NCBI GenBank assembly: GCA_029379385.1
Contig: CM055614.1
Coordinates: forward strand, 20,007,994 to 20,071,993
Length of the DNA stretch: 64,000 nt
Reading direction: 5' to 3'
Origin: Quillaja saponaria
Lineage: Eukaryota > Streptophyta > Magnoliopsida > Fabales > Quillajaceae
The position numbers and the translations under genes are program-made. Below the pieces are notes generated by a model. That model saw only the letters and a program-made list of their open reading frames with translations. It had not been told where the DNA came from and did not search any database. Positions 49,746 to 61,367 of this stretch are shown in pieces. The stretch's first letter is position 1. Each line of letters opens with the position of its first letter.

Positions 49746-51876
49746 TTCAGGGTAATCTAGAATAAGCCCACCCCTACGGCCTACTTACCCCTAACACTAA
49801 CACAATTGGATCTGGATCTGTTTGGTTGTCCAGTCCACAAAGGAATATCCAATAAATTATATGTAGATCAATATCAACAAAATAAAATTATATTTAGACC
49901 ACCTTTTTATATTATTAGTTGTAAACAATCCTTTTTTAATAACTAATTTTTGTGTCACATGTGTTGCGTATAAATCTTGTTTAAGAAAAATTAAAAAATA
50001 TTTTAATTATTAGGAACTTATAAAACAAAGTTTTTTAATAATTAAAAGTTAAAATAATAATATTAAAATTATGAAAATTATATTGTTAATATTTTTTTAT
50101 TTTATATTAATTTTTTTAAAAAGTTTAATTCATAGATTTAAGAAGAATGTTAAAAATTATGATTGTTAGAAACTTATTAGAAAAAGAAATTAAGAAATTA
50201 AATTGTAATTACTATTGACATATAATTATTTAAAAATTATAGGTTTTTTAATATTTTAAAAAATTAGTAAATAAGGAATCAATCGTCCTAAAATAATTAC
50301 AATCCTATTGATATTAAAATAAAGAAGAAGTCAAAAATATAAATAATAATAATAGTCAATTTGAAACAAATAACAAGTAAAAGTAACTAATAATAAAAGC
50401 TAGTATTAAAAAAATAAAAAATTTCTGCTATTAAGTCATTTTTATATATAATATAAATACTGATAGATATATATAATACTAATATAATTTTTTTTTTCTC
50501 TTTATAATTAGTAGATAAATTCATAATAAAAAAATTATATCAAGACAAAAAAATAAAAAATAAAAATTGTGGAGTATTGTACTAAGAACAAACTTAAATT
50601 AGTATATTGGTTGAAATAATTATCCTATTAAATAATAAGCTAGGAACCATTCTTTTTTTCTTTTTTCTTTTTTCTTTTTTCTTTTTTTCTAATCTTGGAT
50701 TCTCTTTTGGTTATAGCTAAAAATAACTTTTGGTCAAATATCATATTTTAGCCCATTTTTTTTAGAAGTTACCTAGGTCTAGCTTTTCTAAAGTGCACTT
50801 ATAGCAAATTACAAGACTCAATTTTTATATTAATTTTTAACAAAAATACCCCAATTTCATTCTTTTTGTAATGTTCTTATGATTCAAAATTACTTTTTTG
50901 ATAACTAACCAAATACAAAACAGATTATGCTAAAATCAATTATTTCATAATCTCAAAATCAATTATTCAACACACTAATTTTCAAACACCAAACCAAACT
51001 AGCTTTAGTTACATGCTCTATTGCTCTGCATCCAATACCACTGTAAGAGAATCATCAATCCCTCCTCTTTCTCAATGCTCACACCTCTCGCTCGGTGGTG
51101 AGATTACAATTGTCGAAGATCGTATCTTAAACACATAAACTCACCTCTCATAATTGTTGGGTTTAGAAATCTGTGAGTTGATCCAATTTGGTCTTTAAGG
51201 TGGGTATATCATTTCAATACATGACTTATATAATTTGAACTCATGTACTTATTGAGAAATAGAAGAAATAAATTGGAATATTCTGTGATTTACATATATT
51301 TTTAATTAGGTCATAGTAATTTTGTTTAAGCTGTGATCATAATTAGTACAACTTCAATTCTAAATTATGGCAATTTTTGAGGGAATATGCTAATTGTTTT
51401 GTACAATTGGCATATTCTCTTAGGAGATGCTATCAATCACACGGAAATAAAATCTTCAAATTATTTATACTTTTAGTCCTTATAATTTTTATTTATTCTT
51501 AATTTAGTCCCTCATCTTTAAAATTATGCAATTGGGTCCTTGTAATTTCAAAATAGTCTTACTTATGTCCATCACGTCAAGTGCTATCCAACTAAACACA
51601 CTGACTTGACCAACAGAAATAAGATGGTCAGTTCACATGACATACTTAACTAATAAAAAGTTATCACGTGACATGTATAAAAATGATATTATAATTATTA
51701 TTTTGAAAAAAAGTAATCAAAAAACTATTTATTTCAAAAACTAAAATCAAAATTAACAAAAGAAAATCATACAATTAAAAATAAAACTTATCCATTTCTT
51801 CTTCCTCATCCATCAACCCTTCCTACCTCATCTGGGTTTTATTGGTGGTGGAGAAAGAATAGATTGGAAGACCAAG
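49746..51876. other. AT-rich intergenic DNA and gene promoter region
   Basis: Near 49746-49900 it should hold the promoter of the cystatin-like gene. The rest is very AT-rich, with CT-rich (50648-50688) and A/T runs. A moderately complex stretch at 51000-51850 has no recognisable gene. Confidence 0.45.
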
Positions 51877-52582
51877 ATGATGATTGAAGATTGGGAGCTT
51901 GAGTATTGGCCACATAGATTCTCCTATAAGGAGCTCACCCAAGCTAGTAATGGTTTCTCTAAGGATCAGTTTCTGGATTCGGGTGAATTTGAGAAAGGTT
52001 ACAAAGAAAAATTACCAAATAACATAGAAGTTGTGGTCAAATGTGAACCGTGATTCAAAACAAGGGTTAAGAGAATTCATGGCAGAGATATTAAGCAGGC
52101 TTCAACATAAGAATTTGTTCCAAATGCGAGGATGGTATAGAAAAGGAAAAGGAAATGGAAAGGAACTCATGCTTATTTATCTTCTATACTATCTTAAAAA
52201 ATTCTTATGGTACACTACTTTAGAATAAATGTATATTAATTTATTTAAATTAATTAAAAAAATATAATTTAATTTTTCTCTCTTAATAATTAACCATTTC
52301 TACTTACGCACATAAATTAAATATTTTTTATTAAGTTAAATTAATTAAAAAATTAGTTCTTTAATAACTACCCACTACACTCCCATTTACACACTAATTC
52401 ATCTTTAATTCTTAAATAGGACTCAAAAACTTTAAAATGACCATATTATATTTTCTAAAATTAGAAAAAAATAAATTTATTTGACATGTGCGTAATCACA
52501 TACATGTGACTAGTATAATTATATGCCTAATGAAATTCTCAATAGATGGATTTTTGAGAAACCGTTTGAACCCAAAGTTGTC
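51877..52582 (+). pseudogene. L-type lectin receptor kinase (S.1-like) kinase fragment, split by a Helitron
   Basis: Reads MMIEDWELEYWPHRFSYKEL, TQASNGFSKDQFL, then a ruined glycine loop DSGEFEKGYKE (expected G-x-G-x-x-G) and VVVKC, which keeps the ATP-lysine. A 2-nt loss near 52043 shifts frame; the next frame gives NVNRDSKQGLREFMAEI, SRLQHKN, MRGWYRKG and ELMLIY. There the Helitron at 52183-52513 begins. After it the kinase resumes as YMPNEILNRWIFEKPFEPKVV and ends at TGA. The order matches the start of LecRK-S.1-type kinases. The lectin domain and catalytic loop are absent. Clearly non-functional. Confidence 0.9.
52183..52513 (+). mobile_element. non-autonomous Helitron inside the receptor kinase pseudogene
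   Basis: Begins TCTATACTATCTTAAAAAATTC and ends CACATACATGTGACTAG before a T, with a small hairpin (CACAT/ATGTG) directly before CTAG, as Helitron 3' ends require. It lies between kinase codons that are contiguous in the family (MLIY and YMPN), so both boundaries are supported by the host gene. About 331 bp; no Rep/helicase. Confidence 0.75.
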
Positions 52583-55048
52583 TGATCAAGAAATTCACTC
52601 CAACAAACCCAGCAAGTCCTTTATTTAAATCCCCAATTCCTTGAACCCTTTCATCAATACTCTACTTTCTTATTTTCCATATAATTACACCCAATAGAAA
52701 AAATGAACAAAGTAATATCAAAGCTTTTTAACGTCCAAGTACTTTCTTTTTCAGCTCCTTAGATTTTAAGGATGCTTTAACGTCCTCCATAGTAGAAAAT
52801 GAAAAATATGAAACTATATACTAGAAAATTTAGATCACATATTAGGAACAAAAGAAGCAAGAGGCATATAATTTTCTTATTGCTGTGGTTTAGCTATTTT
52901 TTCTCTTCTTGGTTTCTCTACTGTTTTTTAATAACTGCCAAAGGAGATAGAATGCATGTCTAATTTTATATATTCACTAAGGATTTAAGCATGTTTTATC
53001 ATCCTTCAAGCATCTTTTTCCTTTAGTTTTATTTGTATTTAAAATATCTGAATTTTCTAAGATCATTCATCACATGGTCTCTTAAAAGGATATGTTAGAA
53101 GTATTAGAGTTTACTGTCTTAGGATGTAAATATGCTTTTTTCTTCAATGACTTTTTAACTGTATGTGTTCAATAATAGGATTGTCGGCTGATTTTGTCTT
53201 ACCCAAATTGGGAGAACATAGGAGTTGCAAGCGCCTTTCTATAATATTAATATATTATAAATATAATTGTCAAATCGATATTCAACTCTTAAATATAAGA
53301 ATTGAAAATCGAGAATATTTAGTATAATTTATTTAAATCAATTATAAATGAAATTTATATTTCATTTATAATATAAAACAAAAACAAAATTTATTGAAAA
53401 TAAAATAAGTTAACATCTGATGAATGATTGTTTGACCCATTGTAAAAGAACTTGACTGTAAAATATTTGTGTCTTGAGAAAAACATATGCTTCCCTTTAA
53501 AAGCATAATTTCTCTTCTTTCTCTTTGAAAAACAGTTGCCAACTAATTTTTTAGATTAAAAATATATTGCTTTAGTACTAAAAAAAATACATCGACAATA
53601 GAAAATGCAATTCAACAAAAAAAAAAAATTATTTAGATTTTTAACATTATGTTGAATCTTATTAGATTCAATGGTACATAAAGATTTGAATCTGATCTAA
53701 TAGATTATGAATTGTATGAATCTTATTGAATAGTAAGATTCGAATGGTGAATGATAAGATTCGGATTGTGAATCGTAAGAGTTGGTTATAGATTAGATTC
53801 ACCCATAAGATTTGTATCGATTGATATAAGAATTGAATTGAATCATAAGATTCGAATTAAGAATCGTAAGAGTTGAATCTATAATTATAAGAGTCAAATT
53901 GAGAATCATAAAATTCTGATAATTATGTTAGTTGTTAAAATATTAAGAGAATTCTTTTCCAAATTTGGTAATTACAATCTTCAACAACCCTTTTGGCTCT
54001 AGTCATTTTTGGGTAGTTGAAAATTGTAATTACTTGATGGAAATGTAAATGGCAGATTGTAGCTACTATTTTGTTTGACAACCTAGTGGTTTCCAGCTTC
54101 TTTACATATCTCCAGATGGTGACTGCTATTATTTTCTGGCCTATGATCGAATTACATTGAAAATTTCCTTCTCTTTTCGTTCAGGTATAGATACAAAGTA
54201 TTTTATTAAGAAAATTTATGTAAAATGTGGCATACTCAGTACAAACAAAATCAATCAAGGTTCATTAACAAAATCATACTATATAGTTTTAAGGATAAAT
54301 TGCAGAGAAAATTTTAAACTCATAAAATAATAAATTGAATATATTACTATCAAATTATTTCATTTAAAAAAAACAAGTAAATAGGAACTCGAAACTTGAT
54401 TGAGAAATTATAAATTGAATTGAAAATTCAGTCAATTCTGAGAGGCAAAAACAATAATTAAGTCAACTAAAAACTAATGAGGATGCGTTTGAGTTTTGAA
54501 ATTGGGATTAAGGAATTACTTGAACTTATTTAGAAGAGCTTGTGTTAAAAGAGGAAGGAAAAAAAAAAAAAAAAAACCAGCTAGGCTCTAAATTTGAGGC
54601 TTGGATCATGGGCCAAACAATTGAGGCATGTGTGCTACTTGATGAGCCTAAAATATGAGCGCAAGACTATTAAGCCTAATATCTCTAATTCCACTATGGA
54701 GTTCTCAACATGCGACCAGCTATAAAGCCCACTGACTGAACTGCAGCAATTAACTGCTCACTAGTTTAGTCAGAGCAAACTGGTAATCATTTTCACTTGC
54801 TTTTTCCCTCTCTAATTTTCATCGTTTAATTATTTGTTGTTATTTTTCGTTAACTAATGCATAAAGTAAGATGCTGGTAGTTAAGTATGGTTGTTGAGAA
54901 AATTTATGGGTGAAACAAACAGATAAAAAAAAGTATCATGTGATACTCATACTAACAACTATCGGTTCAAATGCTGATTGTTCTGGAAATGGAGGAACGT
55001 GAATCTTTTTTGAAGACGGTTTTGTGTGGCCTTATGATCCCAAGGAAA
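52583..55048. other. intergenic DNA, no gene recognised
   Basis: AT-rich, no coding frame with family resemblance. An A-run lies at 54559-54576. The GAATC-type repeat at 53650-53920 is listed separately. Confidence 0.45.
53650..53920. repeat. degenerate tandem repeat of GATTCGAATNNTGAATCGTAA type
   Basis: Variations on AAGATTCGAAT, GTGAATCGTAAGAGTTG and TGAATCATAAGATTC recur about every 20-25 bases, many of them palindromic around GAATC/GATTC. Looks like a decayed minisatellite; no coding content. Confidence 0.6.
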
Positions 55049-55858
55049 TAGGGATGTCAAGTTTTTAGGTACTTGCCCGTACTCGACAGGCTGTGGGTTC
55101 GGTGTAGGAGTTTATGCACTTTATGCCTGCCAGGTACTGCTAAGACTCGAACCCAAATCCCGTTTTCTAGCCCATTTGCATATTGACTCGACCTAGATTC
55201 AACTCAATACGGATCCAATCCATTTTTTTTTTTTTTAAATTCTATATTGTAATTACTATCTAAATAAACATTGTGAAAGTAAACCAAAAGATTAGTTTCT
55301 TAAATTAGATAAATGAATTTCTTAATTTCCTCTCTTAATCCACTCTTATATTTTCTTAAATTATTTCCTTAAATTCTCTAATCAATTCATTATTATTCTC
55401 CTTTTCCTGAATTATTTATATTTAATTAATTCATATTTTATTTCATGTATAGAATTTGTATTAGGCATGTTTGTATGTTTTTTTACAATTAACTAATTTG
55501 TTTTCATTTTTTTTAAGTTTTGTCAACAATTTTGGAATGTAATAAATATATGTTTTTAGTGATAACATATTACAATTATTAAAGTTTTAAAAATATTAAT
55601 TCATTAATTTCACAATACTCAAATATTAATTTAACTATTATAAAATTAATTTTGTCAACTTAACTAATTATGAGTGGGGTCATATTTTTTTTAAAGAGGA
55701 GAGGAGCGGGGCGGGGGTAGGGGGGGTGGGGAATGTTCGAGTCGGGTGTGTCTAGCATGCCCACCATAAAATGGGTATAGGTTCCGGTCCCAAAACAGGC
55801 ACGGGTAAACATTGTGTTGAGTTTAGGTCGAGCTGGATCCAACCCATTGCCATCCCTA
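55049..55858. mobile_element. hAT-like MITE with TAGGGATG/CATCCCTA ends
   Basis: Starts TAGGGATGTCAAG and ends CATTGCCATCCCTA, about 11-base inverted ends. Just inside are GC-richer motifs in opposite senses (CTTGCCCGTACTCG at left; GGTCGAGCTGGATCCAACCC at right), around an AT-rich core. This resembles a widespread plant MITE family. I see no convincing 8-bp target duplication. A G-rich patch lies at 55695-55740. Confidence 0.65.
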
Positions 55859-56109
55859 GATGAAAGTTACATTTTAGCTAAGGCATCTTATTATTAATTA
55901 CAATTTACTATTTTGTGTCTACTATTTCTTTGGGAAAACAATGTTATAGGGAGTTATTTTCTAGTTACATTGAATGGTTAATAGTCTCTCAGCTATATAA
56001 TTTCTTGATTCTATATTTGGTAAATGAATAGGTTTATATTTCTTTGATATGTTCTTTTAACTTCATTTTTATTATGGGATTCTTAAATAGTGTTTTCATG
56101 CTAAAGTTA
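55859..56109. other. spacer, nothing recognised
   Basis: Short AT-rich gap between the MITE and the tandem array. Confidence 0.4.
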
Positions 56110-57262
56110 TAGTTTAAATGCAAAACCTTTGGATTTGGTAAGCAAAACGGTCAAATACAAGTTTAGTTTGGATTCCAGGAGTACGGGCACAACTGTGGGG
56201 ATGAGTCACACTTGTAGGAAGAAAGAAAAAACCATTTGGACCAACAGTTAGGATATTCAGCCAAACTTTGAGTTCCAAGGCAAAAGCTTTATAACTCTGG
56301 GTTCGAGGGACAAAAAGATCAAATACTATTTCATTTCAGATTTCGGGAGTACGGGCACGACCATGGGGACAAATAACATCTGTAGGCTGAAACAAAATGT
56401 TATTTAGATTTACAATTAAGATATTAGGCCAATGTTACAATTTCAAGACAAAAGCTTTGTAATTCTGGGTTTGGGGGCAATACAGTCAAATACAAGTCTA
56501 TGTTGGATTCTGAGAGTACCGACACAACTGTGGGGATGAATAAGACCTGTAAGAAGAAATGAAATATCATTTGAAACAACAGTTAGAATATTAGGCCAAT
56601 GTTACAATTTCAAGGCAAAACGGTCAAATATAAGTCCCTTTTGGATTCCGAAATACCAGCATGACCGTGAAAACGAATAATACTTGTAGGAAGAAATATA
56701 ATGTCATTTAGATCAACGGTTTGGATATTAAGCCAATGTTATAGTTTCAAGGCAAAAACTTTATTACTTTGGGTTATGGGGCAAAATGGTCAAATACAAT
56801 TATGTTTTGGATTCCGAGAGTATTGGCATGACATTTAAATGAATAAGACCTGTAAGAATTAATGAAATTCCATTTAGATCAACGGTTAGGATATTAGGCC
56901 AATGTTACAGTTTCAAGGAAAAGTTTTATAACTTTAGGTTTGGGAAGCAAAATGGTCAAGGACAAGTCTATTTAGATTCTGAGAGTAATGCATAACTGTA
57001 GGATGAATAAGACCTATAGAAAGAAATGGAATGTCATTTGGATCAACGATTAGGATATTAGGCCAATGTTACAGTTTCAAGGCAAAAACTTTTTAACTAT
57101 GGGTTCGAGTGGACAAAACGATCAAATACAAGTCCATATCGAATTTTGGGAGTACTAGCATGATTATAGGGACAAATAAAACCTGTAGAAAGAAATGAAA
57201 TGTCATTTGGATCAACAGTTAGGATATTAGGACAATATTACAGTTTCAAGGCAAAACCTTTG
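56110..57262. repeat. seven-unit tandem array, ~167-bp period
   Basis: The phase marker TCAAATACAAGT or a variant occurs at 56151, 56319, 56486, 56624, 56790, 56956 and 57122, spaced 168, 167, 138, 166, 166 and 166 bp. Each unit also has GATTCTGAGAGTA-like, GAATAAGACCTGTA, GATCAACGGTTAGGATATTAGGCCAATGTTACA and CAAGGCAAAA segments. The unit of 138 bp lost about 28 bp around the TTTGGGTT segment. Units differ by many substitutions, so the array is old. Confidence 0.9.
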
Positions 57263-57769
57263 AAAAATTTGCTTAATTTTTCAAAGTTACAGTTTTAATT
57301 ATATGCATGTTAAGTTAAGTATAATTACTTATAACTTATTATTTCAGGTTACACCTCCTACACCAAAGTCTTTGTATCTCAATCATAGTCAGGACAGTGA
57401 GCAAGCTCGAGATGACGAAAACTTAAGATTATAATATGGTTTTTTCTACAATATTTGTAAATAATTTTAAAGTTATGATAAATTTTGTATAATATATTTT
57501 ATTTATATCAATTTTGAAATTTAAATATAAGTATACTTTTATACATGATAAAAATTACAAATTAAATAAAAAGAAAATATCAAACGAAAATTATTTATTC
57601 CATCTTTGTTCGTGTTTTGGATTATCTGTGTCGACCTTATATAAAAACAAAAAGTACATTTATTTTTGTGTCTATATTGTAAACGTAGTTATGCTAGTGT
57701 TTACATTCAGCTTCTATAAGCCAGATGCAGATACATGCCAAGCAATTATGGGCATCTAAATTTTGTATT

Positions 57770-57957
57770 TGCATTCCAAATGTAACAATACAGACTTAGT
57801 TAATTATCTGTATCTGCGTTGACACAAAAAATAGCATGAGCCTAGGTTATTGTGTCTGTGTTTCTACATCTAGAAGTAGACGCCTATTATTTACTGCGTC
57901 TGCATTCATACCTTCTCCGTCTGTATTTGGCAGATGTAGATAATGTCATTTCTTATA
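57770..57957. mobile_element. CACTA-like transposon end
   Basis: Ends GACATTATCT complement-wise: the plus strand reads AATGTCATTTCTTATAGTA, whose complement is TACTATAAGAAATGACATT, one base off a CACTATAAGAAA terminus. Inward lie repeated TCTGYRTT-type motifs (TCTGTATCTGCGTT, GTCTGTGTTTCTAC, GTCTGCATT, GTCTGTATTTGGC), like CACTA subterminal repeats. The other end was not found; the 167-bp array may belong to the same element. Confidence 0.45.
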
Positions 57958-58711
57958 GTAAGGGTAAGCTATCAAATCTTGAAATGTAGAAAGTATCGAC
58001 TAGGGTGCAATTAATTCACTCTTTGAGAAGTTAAGGGTGACATTAGAAGCAAATGAGTTCATGTGGTCTAACGCATGTGTCTTTCTAGTTCACAACAGTT
58101 ATAACGATTTTAACCATATAGATGAAGCAGAGCTTGTTCTTGCTGAGCAGAAAAGCAAAATTGAAGTTTCCTCAAAACTTATTAATGTCAAGCTAAAGCA
58201 TAACCAAGTTGCTTAGTAATTATGAAACAAACCTTATTCAACAAGAGTTCATCCCAACTAAGAGGCATCCTTGGATTGACACCTATACACATAGTTTTTT
58301 CACTCAAGCTTCATAACCACAATCAGACCTATCATTCTCAACAGATATCCAAGGACTTTTGGCTTCAATTGATGATACAAATCTTATCGATGTCTTCAGA
58401 CCTCTGGATGCTTTTGAACTTATAATTGGGGCTCAATTCCTTATTTTCCAAGCATTCTTTGAACTAGTAGGAACTTGTAAACATGGAGAAATGGTGAAAA
58501 CTGAGAATTAGGAATGGGAAAAATGCAGATTGAATTGGGGAAGAAATAAGAAATTTCAGAATTTGAAAATCATGGTTAAATTTAACAGACTCTGTCAAAT
58601 GATACTTTCATCCAAAGCACAGAGAGGTGGTTTTTGATAAAATAAAACATATGTATGTATTTAGGAATAAGTTAAATCACAAACAATTTATGTGTACTTT
58701 ACTCTTCTATT
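57958..58711. other. unassigned sequence, possibly relic coding
   Basis: At 58021-58190 a frame reads DEAELVLAEQKSKIEVSSKL, which looks protein-like but matches no family I can name. Stops surround it. A second protein-like stretch at 58330-58440 (WLQLMIQ and neighbouring frames) is equally unassigned. Confidence 0.3.
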
Positions 58712-58991
58712 ATTGAAAAGAGAGAAGATTGGCTGGATTATGTTCTTGTTGATACCCCTAGTTAGATTGAGATATTCACTTGGTCTGCTTCTGGTGCTAT
58801 AATTACTAAGGCTTTTGCATCCCTTTTTCCAACTTTTACTTACGTAGTTGACACTCCTCCTGAGGAAAGTCCCACTACTTTTATAAGCAACATGCTTTAT
58901 TTATGCTAGTAGCATACTTTATAAGATAAACTTGTCTCTTGTCTTGGCATTCAACAAGACTGATGTTGCACTACATTGTTTTGCTTTAGAA
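58712..58991 (+). pseudogene. GPN-loop GTPase (GPN1/QQT2-type) fragment
   Basis: Reads [59 protein letters not shown], then after a frameshift near 58906-58925 SLVLAFNKTDVALHCFALE. This is the central part of GPN1-type GTPases, covering G3 (usually DTPGQ; here the Gln codon is TAG and the Gly is Ser) and G4 (NKTD). The P-loop and C-terminus are absent. No intron is visible in the piece. A relic with no function. Confidence 0.85.
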
Positions 58992-59127
58992 GTATCTTAT
59001 ACTAAATGTGTTTCTCAGACCCCTTTCTTGATAATACCATAATTTCTATCTTTGTTAGGTGAGTAATTGCATTCTATTTCAGTATGTTGATATTTTTTAG
59101 TTTACAAGGATCATATGTTGGACCTTT

Positions 59128-60821
59128 TGTTAGGAATAAGTGTAAAATATGGCAATCATATGAGCAGTGAAATTTAAAAATTTTGATTCGTTTAACCCGA
59201 AATCACCTTATGATTATATGAAAGATCCTAATTATAGTTTAACAATTAAACAAGAAGTTAGCGAATGTGTACCTCCGAGGCTTTCAATTCTTTCGTCGTA
59301 TTCTTGATTCGGCGTTCATTCCTTTGTTGATTCATCAAGAGCATAATAAAGACACATGTGTCCCGTCTCTAAGTGTATCCACACGAATGAATCCAACTAA
59401 GGATCTTCAAGCTTGAAGATGAAAGGGTTTACCAAGGGATTTCTTGTGTGCTAGCACAAGTTACCGAATCTCTCTTGTAATTTAGAAACTCTCATTAGGC
59501 TCTCTGTACAGTACATATAATTATTTTTCTTTTTTATGTCTTCTTTTAGTTTGTTAAGTCTTATATTTATAAAGACTAGCTACCTCCTTATGTATTGGAC
59601 AATCCTAATACATTAGAGATTATGCTTAAATCTAATGTTAAACAAACTCTAATAATTACATGATTGCCCCAAAATTTTTCATAGTTGAATATCGTCATTT
59701 TGTGTGAGACCCATTAGGTTCAAACTATTAATGGCAGTAGGCATGTAACTTTTACATATTTATCACTGGACTCTCTCTAATTAAATTAGAACTCATTCTA
59801 ATTATTTAAATTAAAACTCTTTTTAATTCACCCTTTAATTAAGATTAATTAATTAATCATCTATAGATAATATATTAATTATTAGGATTTTCTAGAAGTC
59901 AAGATTGGTGCCTAACAGCACATAATGACTACCCATAATAGTATGAATATGGCTATGAACCTTTTGAACCTTTCTGTTAACAATTACTATGCAATTCAAT
60001 CATTATATCATGCAATGTCCCGATTAAATTTATTTGGGTATGGAAATAATGTCAAACCCTAAATTTAATCATATGTGTCTAATCTTAAGATTATAACTTC
60101 ATTGGGAAAATTAGAAACTCATATTCTAATATCCATCATGTTATGGCCATAGACTTTAAGTAAAAAAATTTATAGACCACATAGGACATTCTCTCTTTTC
60201 TACTAAGAATGATAGATTCTTTATTGTACATTCACATACCTTCATACGCAAGTGGTTATACCTAATTATTACTTCTTAGGTGACTCATTAATAGAATCAG
60301 AATTAGTATCAAAGTATAATGACGTACATATAAGATGATTATAATGTCTTAAGTCAAAGGACTATTTGCATAATTGTAACATGAGAACCACCTATTGACA
60401 TGTATAGAAACTTCATAGAGGTGTTCTTAGTTGAGTGGGTTCAGTGAACTCATTATCTAATGAGCACCTACATATCTGTCTTAGTGCCTCATACACAAGT
60501 GACTATGAGATCAGCCACCCTCAACTCTTTGAGCTAACTAGATATATACTAATCTATCTGGATTCATTAATACCTTACTTAGTGATCCTATGATTAGGAA
60601 CATTTAAGAATTAAGCTTAAAGGAAACACATCTCATTAGCATGATCTCATCATGATGCTTATTTCCATTACTTTAATTCTTTGAGCTCATGATGGTTAAT
60701 TAATAACTTTTATACATGATAATGATTGCCACTTATATTTATTAATAATATGAATAAGATTGTACATAAAATAATATGTCACAACATTATATGTCATTGG
60801 CTTTAAGGCATACTACTAACA
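59128..60821 (+). mobile_element. probable solo LTR
   Basis: Starts TGTTAGGAATAAGTG and ends ATACTACTAACA, giving TGTTAG...CTAACA inverted ends over 1694 bp. Flanking 5-mers are CCTTT and CATTT (one mismatch), close to the 5-bp duplication of an LTR insertion. No internal retroelement sequence lies on either side, so it looks like a solo LTR. The right 950 bp are AT-rich with no open frames. Confidence 0.65.
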
Positions 60822-60886
60822 CATTTTCCCATGCCAAATCACCCATACCACCTAAGCTAGAATATAACGCAAACTTAAAATTAATA

Positions 60887-61261
60887 AAATTGTTGAAATG
60901 CACCAAAAAAAAAAAAAAAAAAAAACCTTAATGAGTTAAATTCCCCTGTTTTTGAATTCATGTCTTCAAGACACAATTTCATAATGAGTTTGTGTTTTGA
61001 AGACATAAATTCAAGGTGCCACGACAACCAATTTCGCAATGAATTTGTGTTTGGAAGACAAAAAGCCTAATTTGTTGAACCCATGAAGTGAAGTGTCATT
61101 AATGCAAACTCATGGCATGCTTGGTTTATGTGGCACCTTGAATTTGTGTTTTCAACACACAAATTCATTGTAAAATTGTGTATTGAAGACACAAATTCAT
61201 AAATAGGAGCATTTAACTCATTATGTTTTTTTTTCTTTTTTTTAGGTGCTTTTGAACAATT
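60887..61261. mobile_element. foldback MITE (arms ~150 bp)
   Basis: Almost fully palindromic. The left AAATTGTTGAAATGCACC pairs with AGGTGCTTTTGAACAATTT, a poly(A) run (60905-60926) pairs with a T-rich run (61226-61243), AATGAGTTAAAT pairs with ATTTAACTCATTA, and ATGTCTTCAAGACACAATTT pairs with the complement of AAATTGTGTATTGAAGACAC. Four GAAGACA-type motifs lie inside the arms. It would form a long hairpin RNA if transcribed. No coding content. Confidence 0.85.
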
Positions 61262-61367
61262 TTTAAAAAAAAATGATGTATTTTGGTAGAAAGCCCCCTA
61301 AGCTAGGCCCAAGTGGCATGCATGATGATCATTTAGTCACTGTATGTTGTTGGGACCAAGTCAAAAT

